DNA of 64,000 nucleotides from Neoscytalidium dimidiatum (lineage: Eukaryota; Ascomycota; Dothideomycetes; Botryosphaeriales; Botryosphaeriaceae), in NCBI GenBank assembly GCA_037367355.1, contig CM074697.1:2046001-2110000 (forward strand), written 5' to 3'. The notes under the pieces are model-generated. The model worked only from the letters and a program-made list of their open reading frames with translations. It was not told the DNA's origin and made no database searches. A program made the translations under genes and the position numbers. How positions within the stretch are numbered: position 1 is the first letter of the stretch; every line of letters starts with the position of its first letter. This document shows, piece after piece, positions 37,018-48,049 of the stretch.

Positions 37018-38291
37018 TATTCCAATTGGGCGACGATGTCAAGATAGTGAGTGATCTCTGCACGAATCGAGAATCTCGTCCTTCCAGACGCTGGCGTCCC
37101 GGCCTCGAATCTTGCCCGCGTGCGGAAGGGGAAGGGGAGGCGTGAAGAGGATGCACGCTCCGCAACACTATCAGGGATGGTCCGAGAGCAGGCCAGCCGC
37201 GTGCTGGTGGCCAGGGCAGGGAGCTGATTGGGCGGCGCGGGCAAGGAAGCGCCGCTCGCTGCTCGTTCGGGGGTCAATTGGCTGGCGACGCTGCGGAGAA
37301 CGCAACGGGCTTTTTCCCAAAAGACACCAGGGCCTGTCGCGCTGAGGCCGGCCGCTGTTCCTGCGTCGGCGCCAAGCCGTCAGCGATGCGGTTCATTTCC
37401 CCAGGCGTCGACCGTCCAAGCAGGCAGCCGGGCGGCACTTCGCTCGCCTCGTACTATGGACGCTGGCAGGCGCAGTTGCGCGCCAGCAGCGCCAGCAGCG
37501 ATCGCGGCCCACCCTGCGGCCCTCGCGGCATCTCAATCGCGCCATCGACAGGTATTGTACTACGCACAATAGCTCCCGCCCCGTCGCGCCCGCGAGGCCC
37601 ACGCACACCGCACGCGTCTCGCCCGCCAGCGCGTATGCCGCGCAACCGGACGTCCAGTGGAGCAGGCGCGCCGCGGCTTTGGCCGCTGTCGTGCTGCGAA
37701 TTCATTTGGGCCGGCCCGCAGCTGGCAAATCGTTTCATGAGCCGTCGATGCATCGGGGCGGCTAACGGGTGTGTAATTTCGTTGGCCGCCAGCCACACTG
37801 GCGGATCATGCTCCCCTGACCGTCCAGGCCCTATCGCTATCAACCCCGGCGACAAGGGAGCCGCGCGCTCCCACGCTCCCTAGCCCCAGCCCGTAAGTGC
37901 CTCCGGTCGCCGGCAGCCGGCATAAGGAGGCGTGCAAAAATAGCAGCACTGTATATGCTGCATTATGTTTCTACCCTTCGCGTGCAGCTGCAATTGGGAG
38001 CAGCAGCGGCGGACGAGTGCACGGCGTCAGCGCTGACGACGAGGGCCGGCCTAGCCTGGCCTGCCTGTCAACCGCGCGCGCCTGCAAGGGTCTGCTGCGA
38101 TCGACGCCGTCGCCTTGGCTTTCGGCGCGGCAAAACTGTCCCTCCTAGCGTCAGCTCGAGGCTCCAGAGCTCTAGAGCGCGTCATATCGCGGGGAACGAC
38201 ATGGACTCATCCTGAAGTAGCAGTCCAGCAGCGCTCCCAATATCGCTCCTCATTTCCCTTGAGTCGCGCCGCCACCACACCGCTCGTCTCC
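37018..38291. promoter_or_regulatory. Divergent promoter, coiled-coil gene / VPS37
   Basis: A 1.27-kb GC-rich spacer between the two start codons. Open frames on both strands are low-complexity shadows. It must hold both promoters; no specific site is claimed. Confidence 0.5.
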
Positions 38292-39157
38292 ATGTCGTAC
38301 CACTCCCCGCACCAGTCCCAGTCCCAGACCCAGGTCCAGGCCCAGACGCAGTTCCAGTTCGATGCCTCCACGCCGCCTCCTCCGCCGCCCAAGCCCTCCG
38401 CCCACTCAAGCGGGAGAGGCACTCCGCTTGCCGGCCCGCCGCTGCCGCCAACTCCCTCCCAGATAGCGCAAGCTCAGGCCGATCCAGCTTCACAACCGCC
38501 TCAGGCCTATGGCGTTCAGCAGCCACCCGCGGAAGACAGCTTGCCGCAAATCGAGCTGCCTGAAGATGGCTGGCTCCCGGATGTGCTGAAAGACAAAAAG
38601 TGTGAAATTACCTCTCAATGCACAATGCGAACCATCATGTGCTCATAGTTGCGTCCAGCACCGCGGACCTTCAAGCAGTCCTCGAGAATCCCGAGCTTCA
38701 GCGTGCTCTCGTCCATTCGCCCGAGACCGCCCATCCTTCGATCGCCGCATCCACTGCGCCCCTCAATGAGCTGCTCGCCGCAAACATTGCCCTTGCAGAA
38801 TCCCTGAAGAACCTCGAGTCGCATCTGCAACACCAGCGTCAGAATACGCAATCACGCCTCCTCAGCATGCGCGCGCTCGAGCGGCAATGGCGTGCGAAGC
38901 AAGCTGAGCAGGATGCCGCTCTCAAAGACTTTAGTCCGCCAGCTCTGTACCAGAGACTTAGTGCTTCCATTGCCGAGCAGGAAGCTTTGTGCCGAGGCTT
39001 AGAAGAAAGCTTCCTCGAAGGCGAAGGCGGTGGACAAGCGAGCGAGCGCGAGGTCGCCGAGTTTGTTAGACGGATCAGGGAGGGAAAGAAGATCGCCTAC
39101 CTGCGGAGAGAAAGGAAAGAGAGATGGGACGAAGGCAGGGTCGGCGGGTGGCGTTGA
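38292..39157 (+). CDS. VPS37: ESCRT-I subunit Vps37 (Mod_r domain)
   Basis: Two exons: 38292-38599 and 38659-39157, giving 268 residues. The 59-bp intron (GTGTGA..CCAG) is set by the frame needed to join LKDK to TADLQAVL. Vps37 is the coiled-coil stalk subunit of ESCRT-I, acting with Vps23 and Vps28 in ubiquitin-dependent sorting at endosomes. The N-terminal 90 residues are Gln/Pro-rich. The Mod_r domain (about 95-268) contains LENPELQRAL, a LLAANIALAESLKNLE helix, RALERQWRAKQAEQD, and the fungal ending YLRRERKERWDEGRVGGWR. Start chosen at 38292; an upstream in-frame ATG at 38115 would add 59 unconserved residues. Confidence 0.9.
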
Positions 39158-39983
39158 GGACTGTGATTGCCAGCCCATGCACATCGCCAATGGGTTCTCG
39201 ACCATCGCCGGCTGCACATCGGCCTATGCGCTCTGCACTACTTCATGCTGCTCCATTTCGATACCCACTGATGAGACGGTCGCCACGGACCCAGCCCCCT
39301 ATTGGCAGCACGCGCCGGTTGGTGGGAGACACGGCTCTTTTTCTTTCAACAGAAGAAAAATTCGTCAGGAATGAAACGCAGATTCTCTTGCCACGAAATG
39401 GTTGTCGCATCATATCAGAAGCGTGGTGTTGAGGGAGCTTTCAGACGGAAGGCGTCGGACTAATCTCGTTCGGGTTGCTCGGAGCAGGGGTCCGGATAGT
39501 GGATAGTGGTGTGGGGTAGACAACGTGGGAGCCACCGAAAATTTGTGCCTCTAGCCCTATGGAGTAGGTCGTGTCCGCCGACTTTTTATCGTTTTCTCTC
39601 GAATTTGCCTCGTTGGAGGAGCTTGGACACCTCGGATGAGCTGAGTGAAAAAGAGCGCGGCTGGTCGCAGAAACATCACATTCGCCCTTGCGCGACAGTG
39701 AGACTCGCGGCTTCCCTTGCACCTTCCGGCCTTGGTATCACGACTTTGCCCTATCTGAACCGGTATCACGCGGGCAACCCCAAGGCCAAGGAAATTTCCA
39801 GTGGCGCGGATCCGCCGCAACAACTGTTTAACCCGCCCCCCATCTATCCTCAACTTTTCCGTGTGCGGCGCCCTCGACGCCGCGCTCACCGTGATCTTGC
39901 TTCGCCAAACTCCTTGTCACCCAGTTCCGCATAATCCGACTTGACAGCAGCATGACTGTACGCCACGCCAGTTGACCGACTAG
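39158..39983. other. Intergenic VPS37 to GT25 gene
   Basis: No gene recognised. It probably contains the VPS37 3'UTR and the promoter of the downstream glycosyltransferase gene. Confidence 0.5.
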
Positions 39984-41370
39984 ATGCTCCTCCCAACTTC
40001 CCGGCTGCCGATAAGGCCGGGTCGCTTGGTTTTCGCCTTCGCAGGCATCACCGCGCTCGTGCTATGGCATTTTATCATCCTCAGCAGCACCGAACCGCTG
40101 CAGATAGCTGAAGCACTCACCGAAGAACAGGCCAGCGTCGACACCGCCAATGCTACACTCGGCGTACGTTTCCGCGCATACCCGCAACGTTAAAGTCCCT
40201 TCATACTGACATGACACTTCTCAATCCGACCAGTTCCAAACCATAATCGCCATCTCATCCGAAGATGCCACCAGGCCGGACGCCTGGCGCCAGCGCGGCC
40301 TCCTCGCAGCGGCGAACCGCACCGGCCTGGACATCCGCGTGCACCAGTCGCGCGCGGTCCCAGACGGCGAGCTGCGCGAGTTCATGAGCCACGCGTCCAA
40401 GAGCGGCGAGTCGCCGCGGGTCGGCAGCGCGAAGGCGTGGATCGCGCACCTGGACGCGCTCGAGTACGTGCTGGCGCACAACATCAGCACGGCTCTCATC
40501 CTCGAGGACGACGCCGACTGGGACGTGCGCATCCGCGAGCTGCTAGCGCCGGGCGCGCCGGTGCCGTCGCTCGTGCGGGAGATCCTGAGCGATGTCGATG
40601 TCAATGTCGATGATGATGATGCTTCCAGTTCTACTGCCAACGCGACGACGTCGGCCTCCTCCTCCTCCTCCTCCTCCTCCTCCTCCTCCTCCAACAATAC
40701 GGCCCCCTTCTCCCTTGCCTTCGACATCCTCTGGCTCGGGCACTGCGCCTCCATCTCCATGCCGTACACCCGCCAGCTGCACCACCCGGACGACACGACC
40801 CTGCCGCCCGCCCTCCGCCTGCGCGCGCTCGCGGACCGCTACGCGTACACGCCGCTGCCGGACTTCACGCGCTCGGTCATGCGCTCGCCGGGCCCGACGT
40901 GCACGTACGCGTACGGCGTGACGAGGCGGGGCGCGAGGCGGATCCTGGAGCTGGCGGGCAAGGGCGGCGGCGGCGCGGCGTTCGACAACGAGGTCGGCGC
41001 GGGGTGCGCGCGCGGGGAGAAGAAGGGCGGGCTGAGGTGCGTGAGCGTGGCGCCGGAGTTGATCCACCACCAGAGGGTCATCGCGGAGGACGGGGTGGAC
41101 AGCAGTATCGTGGACAGGCTGAATTGGGAGGGGGAGAGGGACGGCGGGGAGGGGGAGCTGAAGAGCAGGAAGATGGGGAGGAAGGGGGGGAAGGATGGGA
41201 TGATGAAGAAGAAGAAGAAGAACAAGAAGGTGGCCAACAAGGGTGAGGATGGGCGGCGGTTCATCACGTTCAATATTATGTACAGCGCGAGGTGCAATGC
41301 TGGGAGGGCGGATGGGGACTTGGTCAAGTGTATGCCGACGGACGAGGAGCTGGATCGGTATACGACGTGA
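39984..41370 (+). CDS. Glycosyltransferase family 25-like, type II membrane protein
   Basis: Two exons: 39984-40163 and 40234-41370. The 70-bp phase-0 intron has a GTACGT donor and a CTGAC branch; 438 residues. Residues 15-34 are a signal-anchor (FAFAGITALVLWHFIIL). The lumenal part starts TIIAISSEDATR. The acceptor-side block GSAKAWIAHLDALEYVLAH leads to LILEDDADWD, the acidic motif typical of GT25 (LPS-biosynthesis) transferases. Later blocks are DILWLGHC, TYAYGVTRRGARRIL and VAPELIHHQR. These suggest a Golgi sugar transferase; substrate unknown. A run of 14 Ser from a TCC microsatellite (about 40650-40693) and a Lys-rich stretch (KKKKKNKK) are low-complexity inserts. Confidence 0.85.
40650..40693. 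repeat. (TCC)n microsatellite inside the GT25 gene
   Basis: Tandem TCC codons encode a polyserine loop between the LILEDDADWD motif and the DILWLGHC block. Length variation would keep the frame. Confidence 0.85.
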
Positions 41371-42519
41371 TGGGTGTGGTGGTGAGCAGAGGAGAAGGAG
41401 TTCGGATTGATACCCCCCCGTTTATTACTTTTAGTTGGCGAGTTTAGATAGAGGAACGATGAATTGATAGATTAATTCAGCAGTGTTGCTTGTTGAGGAG
41501 ATAAGTCATTTAGAAAGTGAAGAAGTCGAGGGTCCTCGGTAAGAAGCGTTGGCAGTGGTTGGCTCTAATTTTTTTTTATTATTTTTCTCCTGCTTTCTCG
41601 ACACCACCCAATAGAGACTCACGATGTCGGATTTCGAAGGGTAAATGAAAGGGCTCACGTAAAGTCGAAGCAATCATTTGGATGCAAATGCCTTTCGACG
41701 GGTCAGGTATTGATACTCGATGACTATTCCAACTACTTTTGTCACGACCTGCCAGTTCTCGCCACTTTTGGGACTGGCTCTGAGAAGTTGAAGTTGGAAA
41801 AAGGTAGGTGAAGGATCGAGCTTTAAGGCCGCCGGTGACCAGGGCTCCGGAACCAAGCAGCCGAGGTGGTGCACAAGATCCGCCTAGACTGCAGACAGAC
41901 ACGTGAAGGCTGCCCAAGATGCTGAGCTGCAAGACGCGCGGCTTCCAAAACACGCGAGTGAGTGAGCGAGTGGGTGAGAAACAGGTGGTGACGTGTGAGC
42001 CAAGAGAGGTTCAGAGGGGCCTCAGTAAGCCGCAGCGGAGTTGCTCCAGACAACGGGCGGGAAGGAAGCAGAGGCCAGGGGCGGGCGCGTGCTGAGGTGT
42101 CTAGGTGTTTAGGTGTCCGGCCGGCCTGGCGGGCGAGATCAGCGTCATTCCCCAGACGGCAGCCGATCGTACGTCTCTCTAGCTACCCAGCCCCAACCCC
42201 GACCGACCAGCCGCCCAATAATTGGCACTACTAGCCACCTGCAGCAAAAACCACCATCACCACCGCCGCCGCCGCCGCCGCTGTGCTGTTCCTCGACAAC
42301 CTCCAAGACTCTGACGTCTCCATTCACTGGTGAGTGCCCTGCAATTGGTCTTCCCTTTTTTCCCCGCAACCGTTTCTCGCTGCTAATGTCCTGGGAAGGA
42401 TACAAGCAAGACACGGCCGCCACGCTCGTTACCGGCCAGCACGCCTAACCCGTTCGCAGCGCCCACCACCCAGGCGCGCTCTCTTCTCCTCTCCGCATTC
42501 CATCTCTCCAATCCCCACA
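41371..42519. other. Intergenic; promoter and leader of the secreted-protein gene
   Basis: No gene recognised. The right part carries a (CCG)n run near 42264-42280 and a likely 5'UTR intron (separate entry). Confidence 0.5.
42330..42459 (+). other. Probable 5'UTR intron
   Basis: GTGAGT donor at 42330, CTAAC branch (cgcctaacc, about 42442-42450) and TTCGCAG acceptor ending 42459, 60 bp before the ATG of the secreted protein gene. Consensus quality is good; no reading frame is available to test it. Confidence 0.5.
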
Positions 42520-43332
42520 ATGCGCTCCTCATCGCTGCGCCTCTCGTCCGGCCTGCTCCTCGCCCTGGCACTGCTCGCGGCGAGCACCACCGCAGCAGAC
42601 GCCGACTCCGCTCCCGCCTCCCCGCCCGACGCCGACGCCGCCGCCGCGGATAACCTTAACGACTACAACAACTCACCTCACCACCATACCACCGCCGCCG
42701 CCGCAGCACCCAACACCGACGCCGCCCCCACACCACCAGCGTCCTACGCGCCCTTCCTCCCGGGCCTCCTCCTCGACAACATACCGTTCCTCGTCCACCA
42801 CCAACCCTCCACCGCCACACAAACTCCCCAGCCCTCCGAAAACAACGACATCCCTCCTCCCTCCCCCAGCACGACCGCTCCCCCCGCCGACCCCTTCTGG
42901 GACATCCACGACTTGAAGAAGCGCCAAGCGACGACATCGTCAACCTCCACTTCCGGCGGCACCACCTGCCCGACCTCGTACTCGGCCTGCGCCGCCCTCG
43001 GCGCGCCCGGCCTGTGCTGCCGCCGCGGCAGCAGCTGCGCCGTCGACATGGCCGGCCACGTCGCCTGCTGCCCGTCCGGCGCCGTCTGCACGGGCTCGAT
43101 CACGAACGGCGCGGGCATCACCCGGACGGTCACCGGCGCCACGACCGTGACGGGGACCGCGACCGGCGCGAGCAGCAGCAGCTTGAGCTTCGTTTTTCCG
43201 AGCACGGTGACGACGACGACCGGGACGGGGGGCGGGTTCATCGTCGTGGCGAGCTCGACGGTGGCGAGTCCGAACGGCGCGGGGGGTGGGCGGAGGGCGT
43301 TGATTCCGGTTGTGGGGTGGTGGTTTTTGTGA
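42520..43332 (+). CDS. Secreted Cys-rich Ser/Thr/Ala-rich protein with Kex2 site
   Basis: Single exon, 270 residues. Residues 1-25 form a signal peptide (LLLALALLAASTTAADA). A low-complexity Ala/Pro/His pro-region follows to about residue 135. LKKRQ then gives a perfect Kex2-type dibasic site before a Thr/Ser linker. The core (about 150-190) has eight closely spaced cysteines in the order CPTSYSAC, CAALGAPGLCC, SSCAVDMAGHVACC and AVC. The C-terminal part is Thr/Gly/Val-rich, ends in a short hydrophobic patch (LIPVVGWWFL) and could be a weak GPI or wall-attachment signal. The pattern fits fungal cell-wall or effector-like small Cys-rich proteins. Function unknown. Confidence 0.75.
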   Translation: MRSSSLRLSSGLLLALALLAASTTAADADSAPASPPDADAAAADNLNDYNNSPHHHTTAAAAAPNTDAAPTPPASYAPFLPGLLLDNIPFLVHHQPSTATQTPQPSENNDIPPPSPSTTAPPADPFWDIHDLKKRQATTSSTSTSGGTTCPTSYSACAALGAPGLCCRRGSSCAVDMAGHVACCPSGAVCTGSITNGAGITRTVTGATTVTGTATGASSSSLSFVFPSTVTTTTGTGGGFIVVASSTVASPNGAGGGRRALIPVVGWWFL

Positions 43333-44002
43333 GTGAGTGAGAGAGAGAGCGTGGGTGGGTTCATGATGAGTTCACTTCGATTCGTGTGGGTATTTGTTTT
43401 TTATTTATTTTGGCGCCTTTTATCTGTTTTTCGTTTTTTCATTTTCCTTGCAGTGTGCGTGGGTGGCATGGAGAATACACATGCATGGCAAGATGACGAT
43501 GGCTACGAGGTATGGGGCATGATGAATGGCACATGGGTTCTAATAATGACGGGAAAAAGAAAACGGAACGGGAAGGGAAATGCAAGTGGCTAGACATGAA
43601 TATGAATGGGGACCAACTGAGGAGTTGCTTGGCTGTACATACGCGGGCTTCCTAACGCTATTCTTCTCTAGCTTCTCTCTTCAAATTGGCCCCCTCTCGG
43701 GTGTAGCACTAGTCCGGAATTCTAGAGGCTTTCATCAACATACAATATTCTAGATAATAGTGTCGGCTTATCGACCGCTTGTGACTGCGCTATCTATGTT
43801 ACATCTCTATTTGGTGAGAGAGATAGAGGGGAGAAGTGAACCATAACAGCACCTCTGTTCAGTCCGAAACCCTCGGGAAGGAATACCCGTACTCCATCCT
43901 ATGCAAATCTTTCTCATATCGACACGTGCACAACCATCTCTTTCCCTTCCACCATTTCGACCACACCCCGAGTCCTCAAACCGCACGCCCTCTCTCTCCA
44001 CA
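43333..44002. other. Convergent 3' intergenic region
   Basis: Between two converging genes, 670 bp. A GAGTGAGT/GA run follows the stop at 43332. No gene seen. Confidence 0.5.
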
Positions 44003-44926
44003 TCACCAAATGCCCAACCACTTCTTCACCGGCCTCCGCTGCACCGGCTTCCCCTCGAAATCCCTGAACCCCTCCTGCTCCTCGGGCGCAACCGGGCTCT
44101 GCGCATCCACCGCCACGTCTCCGCCCTCCACCTTCTCCTCCTTCGCCCTCTCCTCCCCGCCAAACCAGCCCTTCAGCACGCCCCCGCTCCCGTCCTCGTC
44201 CTCCAGCCCGTGCGCCCGCCTGTACTCGGCCCGCTTGTCCACGTCCTCGACCTTGCGCTTGCGCCGCTCCGCCGTCTCGGCCGACACGTGCTCGGCGTGC
44301 ATGCGGTACACGGACAGGAACTGGTGCAGCGAGCGGAGCGGGTGGGCCAGGAGGTCGGCGCGCGCGGGGAGCAGGTCGCGGTAGGGCGTCGTGGTGAGGA
44401 AGTTGACGAGGAAGGTGTAGAAGGCGAGGGAGAAGAGGACGGCCTGGGACGTATGCATTAGTCGCAACTCTTTTTTTTTTTCCTTTTTCTTTTTTTTTTT
44501 TGGTTTGGGGGGTGGGGGGGGGGGAATGTGTTGGTTTACCAATGAGATGTACACGTGCAGCATCCGGTTCGTCAGGAACCAGTGCATGAAGGATCCCTCC
44601 GGCGGCATCATGTTGGGGTACTTCTTGCGCTTCTGCGCGGCGAGCTCGTCCGGCGTGAGACGCGGGCCGTAGGCGTACTGCGGCTTCTTGCGACTGGCGG
44701 GCAGGCGTGCGGGGTGCGAGGGCGGCCGGAATTTGTCGGGCTTTTCGAGGACGAGGGGTTTGCCGTCGGCGGGGGGCTTGGATGGTGATGATGCGTAGGC
44801 GCGGCGGAGGAGGAGGAGTTGCTGGTATGGCGCTGCTGCTGTTGCTGCTGGCCGGAGGGCGGTGCGGAGGAGGTGCGCGAAGGAGAGGCGCGCGAGTGCG
44901 CGGGGCATTGGGGCGGGTGACGCCAT
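44003..44926 (-). CDS. Conserved-looking mitochondrial membrane protein, function unknown
   Basis: Two exons: 44540-44926 and 44003-44443, 275 residues. The 96-bp intron has a GTAAAC donor and a CCCAG acceptor; it is divisible by three and stop-free, so the frame stays open through it. The N-terminus is Arg/Ala/Leu-rich with few acidic residues, typical of a mitochondrial presequence. A Pro/Lys-rich matrix segment leads to PNMMPPEGSFMHWFLTNRMLHVYISL. The splice then joins AVLFSLAFYTFLVNFL, a single membrane segment, and TPYRDLLPAR. The C-terminal part is charged (VYRMHAEHVSAETAERRKRKVEDVDKR) and probably helical. I do not recognise a named family. Start at 44926 chosen for the presequence; the frame extends upstream to 45232 without support. 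Confidence 0.75.
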   Translation of the reverse strand: MASPAPMPRALARLSFAHLLRTALRPAATAAAPYQQLLLLRRAYASSPSKPPADGKPLVLEKPDKFRPPSHPARLPASRKKPQYAYGPRLTPDELAAQKRKKYPNMMPPEGSFMHWFLTNRMLHVYISLVNQHIPPPPPPKPKKKKKKEKKKELRLMHTSQAVLFSLAFYTFLVNFLTTTPYRDLLPARADLLAHPLRSLHQFLSVYRMHAEHVSAETAERRKRKVEDVDKRAEYRRAHGLEDEDGSGGVLKGWFGGEERAKEEKVEGGDVAVDAQSPVAPEEQEGFRDFEGKPVQRRPVKKWLGIW

Positions 44927-45518
44927 GGCGAATTGGTTGTTGGCCTTTCGCGGGCGGTGATGGAGATGTGCGCGCGGATGTGACGAGAGAGAGGTGTTTG
45001 GGAAAATTGGTGCGGCGGTGGTGCGCGTAGTCGGCCGGACGGAGGGGAGCGGCGGTGGGTGCTGGAGATCGAGATCGAGGATCGATAAGTAAGGCCACCG
45101 CTCAAACTCTTTTCTGACCTCTTCACTCTTCTTCTCTGTATTATCTCTCGTATATAACTGCTTCCTAGCGTTTTCGAGGTAGGTCAACAATCTCAGAAAG
45201 TTTTTTCCATATACTGTCTCGGATGTGAGCACTGCTCTGAGGGAACAAATGCTCCGGGTTGCTCGAGCGCGTCGAATATGCCTTGGATCTGGATGGTGCC
45301 CTGAACTCTGGACAAGAGACGTAACTCAGCACCCACAGTGGAGCAATAGTCGGAGCGTCTCTTGGACCACAAGATGCATAAAGGCACGTTTCGTTTCGTC
45401 TTCCAGCGCTCCATCCAATGTCTAACTTACCTTTCTTCCCTCAGTCCTCCCCAGCAGAATAGTCCTCTATTTCCTGCGTCACTTCTACTCCCTCTGTCAC
45501 TACATGATCCACATCCTC
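44927..45518. promoter_or_regulatory. Divergent promoter, mitochondrial protein / methyltransferase
   Basis: A 592-bp spacer between two divergent start codons. No independent gene seen. Confidence 0.5.
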
Positions 45519-46568
45519 ATGGCCAAGGACCCGCCACCCTTCGCCCAATCCGCCTACTGGGACGACCGCTTCACCAAGAACCCCTCCGCATTCGACTGGC
45601 TCCTCCCAGCCAACTGCCTGGACGGCCCCATCATCGAAGCCCTCGAACACCACCAACACCACCAAGAACGCCCCTCACCCGAGCAAACTTCCTCTCCCCC
45701 TCCTTCCTTCTTCCCTTCCTGCTCCTCTACCCCGTGCCCCCGCCCCCGCGTCCTCCACATCGGCTGCGGCACCTCCGTCCTCTCCCTGCACCTGCGCTCC
45801 CACGTGCGCGACCCGCGCCAGGTCCACAACACCGACTTCTCGCGCGTCGCCATCGAGCTGGGCGCCCGCTGGGAGCGCGAGGTCTTCGAGGCCGACGCCG
45901 CCGCCCGCGAGGCCGGCGAGCGCGTCGTCGACGGCAAGGGCAAAGCCCCCCGCCAGGACGCCGCCCCGCCGCGGCCGAGGAGCCCGCCGCGCCCGCTGGA
46001 CGTGCGGAGCGACGACCCGCCGCGCATGCGGTGGAGCACGCTGGACCTGCTGGCCCTGGCGGAGGTGGTGAGGCTGGCCGAGGAGGGGGTCGAAGGCGGC
46101 AGCGGGTACGAGATCGTGGTTGACAAGAGCACGTGCGATGCCATCAGCTGCGGGGACGACGTCGCTGTCCGCTTGCCGCATCCGCTGCTGCCGGACGACA
46201 TGGCCCCCCGCGTTGGGAAGGAGGAGGCCGTGGTCAACGTTCATCCGTTGCATGTTTTGGCGCTGCACTTGGCCGCGCTCGTTCCGGCTGGGGGCCGTTG
46301 GATCGCGCTGTCGTATTCTGGGCAGCGCTTCCCCTTTTTGGAACCGTTTCCGGCGAGGGTGGAGGAAGGGAGGTTGGACGAAGACGTTTTGGCGAAGGGG
46401 TTCGTGCATCCGGGAAGGCTTTGGCGGTTGATGAGGAAGGAGACGGTGGAATTGGAGGGGGAGGACGGTGGCGGTGGCGAGGGGAGGGGTATTGTCCATA
46501 GGCCGAGGACCGCACATTGGGTCTACGTCATGGTGAGGACGGATGTTGCTTTAGTAATAAGGAGATAG
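45519..46568 (+). CDS. Class I SAM-dependent methyltransferase (METTL-type)
   Basis: Single exon, 349 residues. The N-terminal SAYWDDRFTKNPSAFDWLLP resembles the YWD-R/K-FDWY entry segment of the METTL12/13-EEF1A-lysine methyltransferase superfamily. The SAM-binding motif I is RVLHIGCGTSVLSLHLR and motif II is NTDFSRVAIELG. RMRWSTLDLLAL and YEIVVDKSTCDAISCGDDV match motifs III-IV. The C-terminal LVPAGGRWIALSYSGQRFPFL is the late strand. A Pro/Arg-rich low-complexity insert sits near residues 135-160. Protein lysine methylation is plausible but inferred. The start at 45519 is preferred over the in-frame ATG at 45504. Confidence 0.85.
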   Translation: MAKDPPPFAQSAYWDDRFTKNPSAFDWLLPANCLDGPIIEALEHHQHHQERPSPEQTSSPPPSFFPSCSSTPCPRPRVLHIGCGTSVLSLHLRSHVRDPRQVHNTDFSRVAIELGARWEREVFEADAAAREAGERVVDGKGKAPRQDAAPPRPRSPPRPLDVRSDDPPRMRWSTLDLLALAEVVRLAEEGVEGGSGYEIVVDKSTCDAISCGDDVAVRLPHPLLPDDMAPRVGKEEAVVNVHPLHVLALHLAALVPAGGRWIALSYSGQRFPFLEPFPARVEEGRLDEDVLAKGFVHPGRLWRLMRKETVELEGEDGGGGEGRGIVHRPRTAHWVYVMVRTDVALVIRR

Positions 46569-48049
46569 TGTATTCACAAGCTGAGATGCGATTGAGCGGA
46601 GGAGAGGTCTTTTCGTACGCCAACTACCTACGAAAACCCCGGATCAGCTCTAATTTTCACAGAATTGGTGTCACCTGAAGGAACGCTATCACAAGTATTT
46701 AGTATACCGGAGTTGAGCTTGTTGATCAGGGTTTCACTTTGACCGCTTTCCTTCCATGAGTAAGATGGCCGTGTCTGGAAGTAATTTAGAACACCTTCGT
46801 CTTCTAGGACCGTAGCTGTTTTATGTCTTGGCGGAGAAACTCGAAATCACCTATTAGGGGTGATTCTTCTCGTTGTTCGAGCTAAATGGCTAGCAGGAGT
46901 TGAATGAGACATCATATACGAAGGAAGCTGGCATATTGTTCCGCAAATGCCATGGTGGCAGCGAATAAACGAGAAGAAGAATGCAGCAAAGCCATGGGTA
47001 TATGTCTAGCAGCGAAGCGGCAATGTTGGAACGGATCAAAAATTCTGCGGGAAGGCAGTTACTGTAAGTTTCACTTAAGGCCTGGTTCTAGTGGTATATC
47101 ATACAAGGGAATACAAATTATTCAGGAAACGGCTCAGCTATCAGCGATAGCAGAAGCTCGAGTCTATCGGATATTGTCCATACATGTATCCATTTTTCAG
47201 CTCTAAGTTACTTCCCTACTTGATTATCTTTAGCAGGCTGCGAGATTCTCTTCGGGTTATGTTCTATTTCCTCGCCTTTGTGACACCGTTGGATTTGTTC
47301 GCAGAGACGAACATCGCTTTGATCACAGAAAATACCCTGTTTGTGGTAGTTTGCATCGATATGACTTAATTACTCCGTTGGTTGTGTGTTTCAACACCAT
47401 TATCATCGGGTCTTCCGGATGTGAGTGAATGAAACCCTGCCTGGAATCATGCCTCAGCGCGAACTCTGTTGCGCCACCCCGGCACGACGCGTCAAGATGG
47501 CCCCTATAATCGTGGAAGTGCCCTAAACCAGGATTCTACGAGACTTTGTAAAGCTCCGGGGCTTGCCCCCTCGAAACTGTTTCTGCGCACTTTATCTCGC
47601 TAACTCCCGGCTACTCTATCTAAGTCTCTTGGTTCTTCTTTTTCCACTATCGTGCTATGCAGCACACTCCCAGAAAGATGGCCGATATCGGCAGCAAAGT
47701 CCTCAAGAACCTGACAGCACCAAAGTCCGTAGCTGTATTGTTCGGAGATAGTGGCTCCACCTCACACGTGCTCAGCGGTGACATCAAAGCGGATCTGCTA
47801 GACACATTAGACGCAACCCGAGAGCGTGAAGAGTGCACGGTAGAAGCCCTTTGCGACTATAAAGCAACGTTGAGAGAGTAGAGTAGAGATTAAGAAGCCG
47901 GCTATGGAAAGAATTGCAAGTACGTGTACTTGTTGGACGGTAAATATGATGCTGGCACGAGCAGTATAAAGTCTCCCACGTATATCTTATGTGTTGGCAG
48001 GAATCCGCAGATTGACATTGGCCTCGAAGGAAAAATATTGGAGGGCGAG
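46569..48049. other. Intergenic, mostly decayed sequence
   Basis: No intact gene. Short plus-strand frames (for example 47657-47881, 74 residues with SVAVLFGDSGSTSHVLSGDI) have protein-like composition but no recognised family or exon partners. Fragments near 46950-47060 also look like degraded coding sequence. Confidence 0.4.

Noticed and set aside
40543..41070. Arg/Ala-rich minus-strand frame opposite the GT25 gene
   Set aside because: Poly-Gly and poly-Asp tracts are the reverse of the polyserine microsatellite; shadow.
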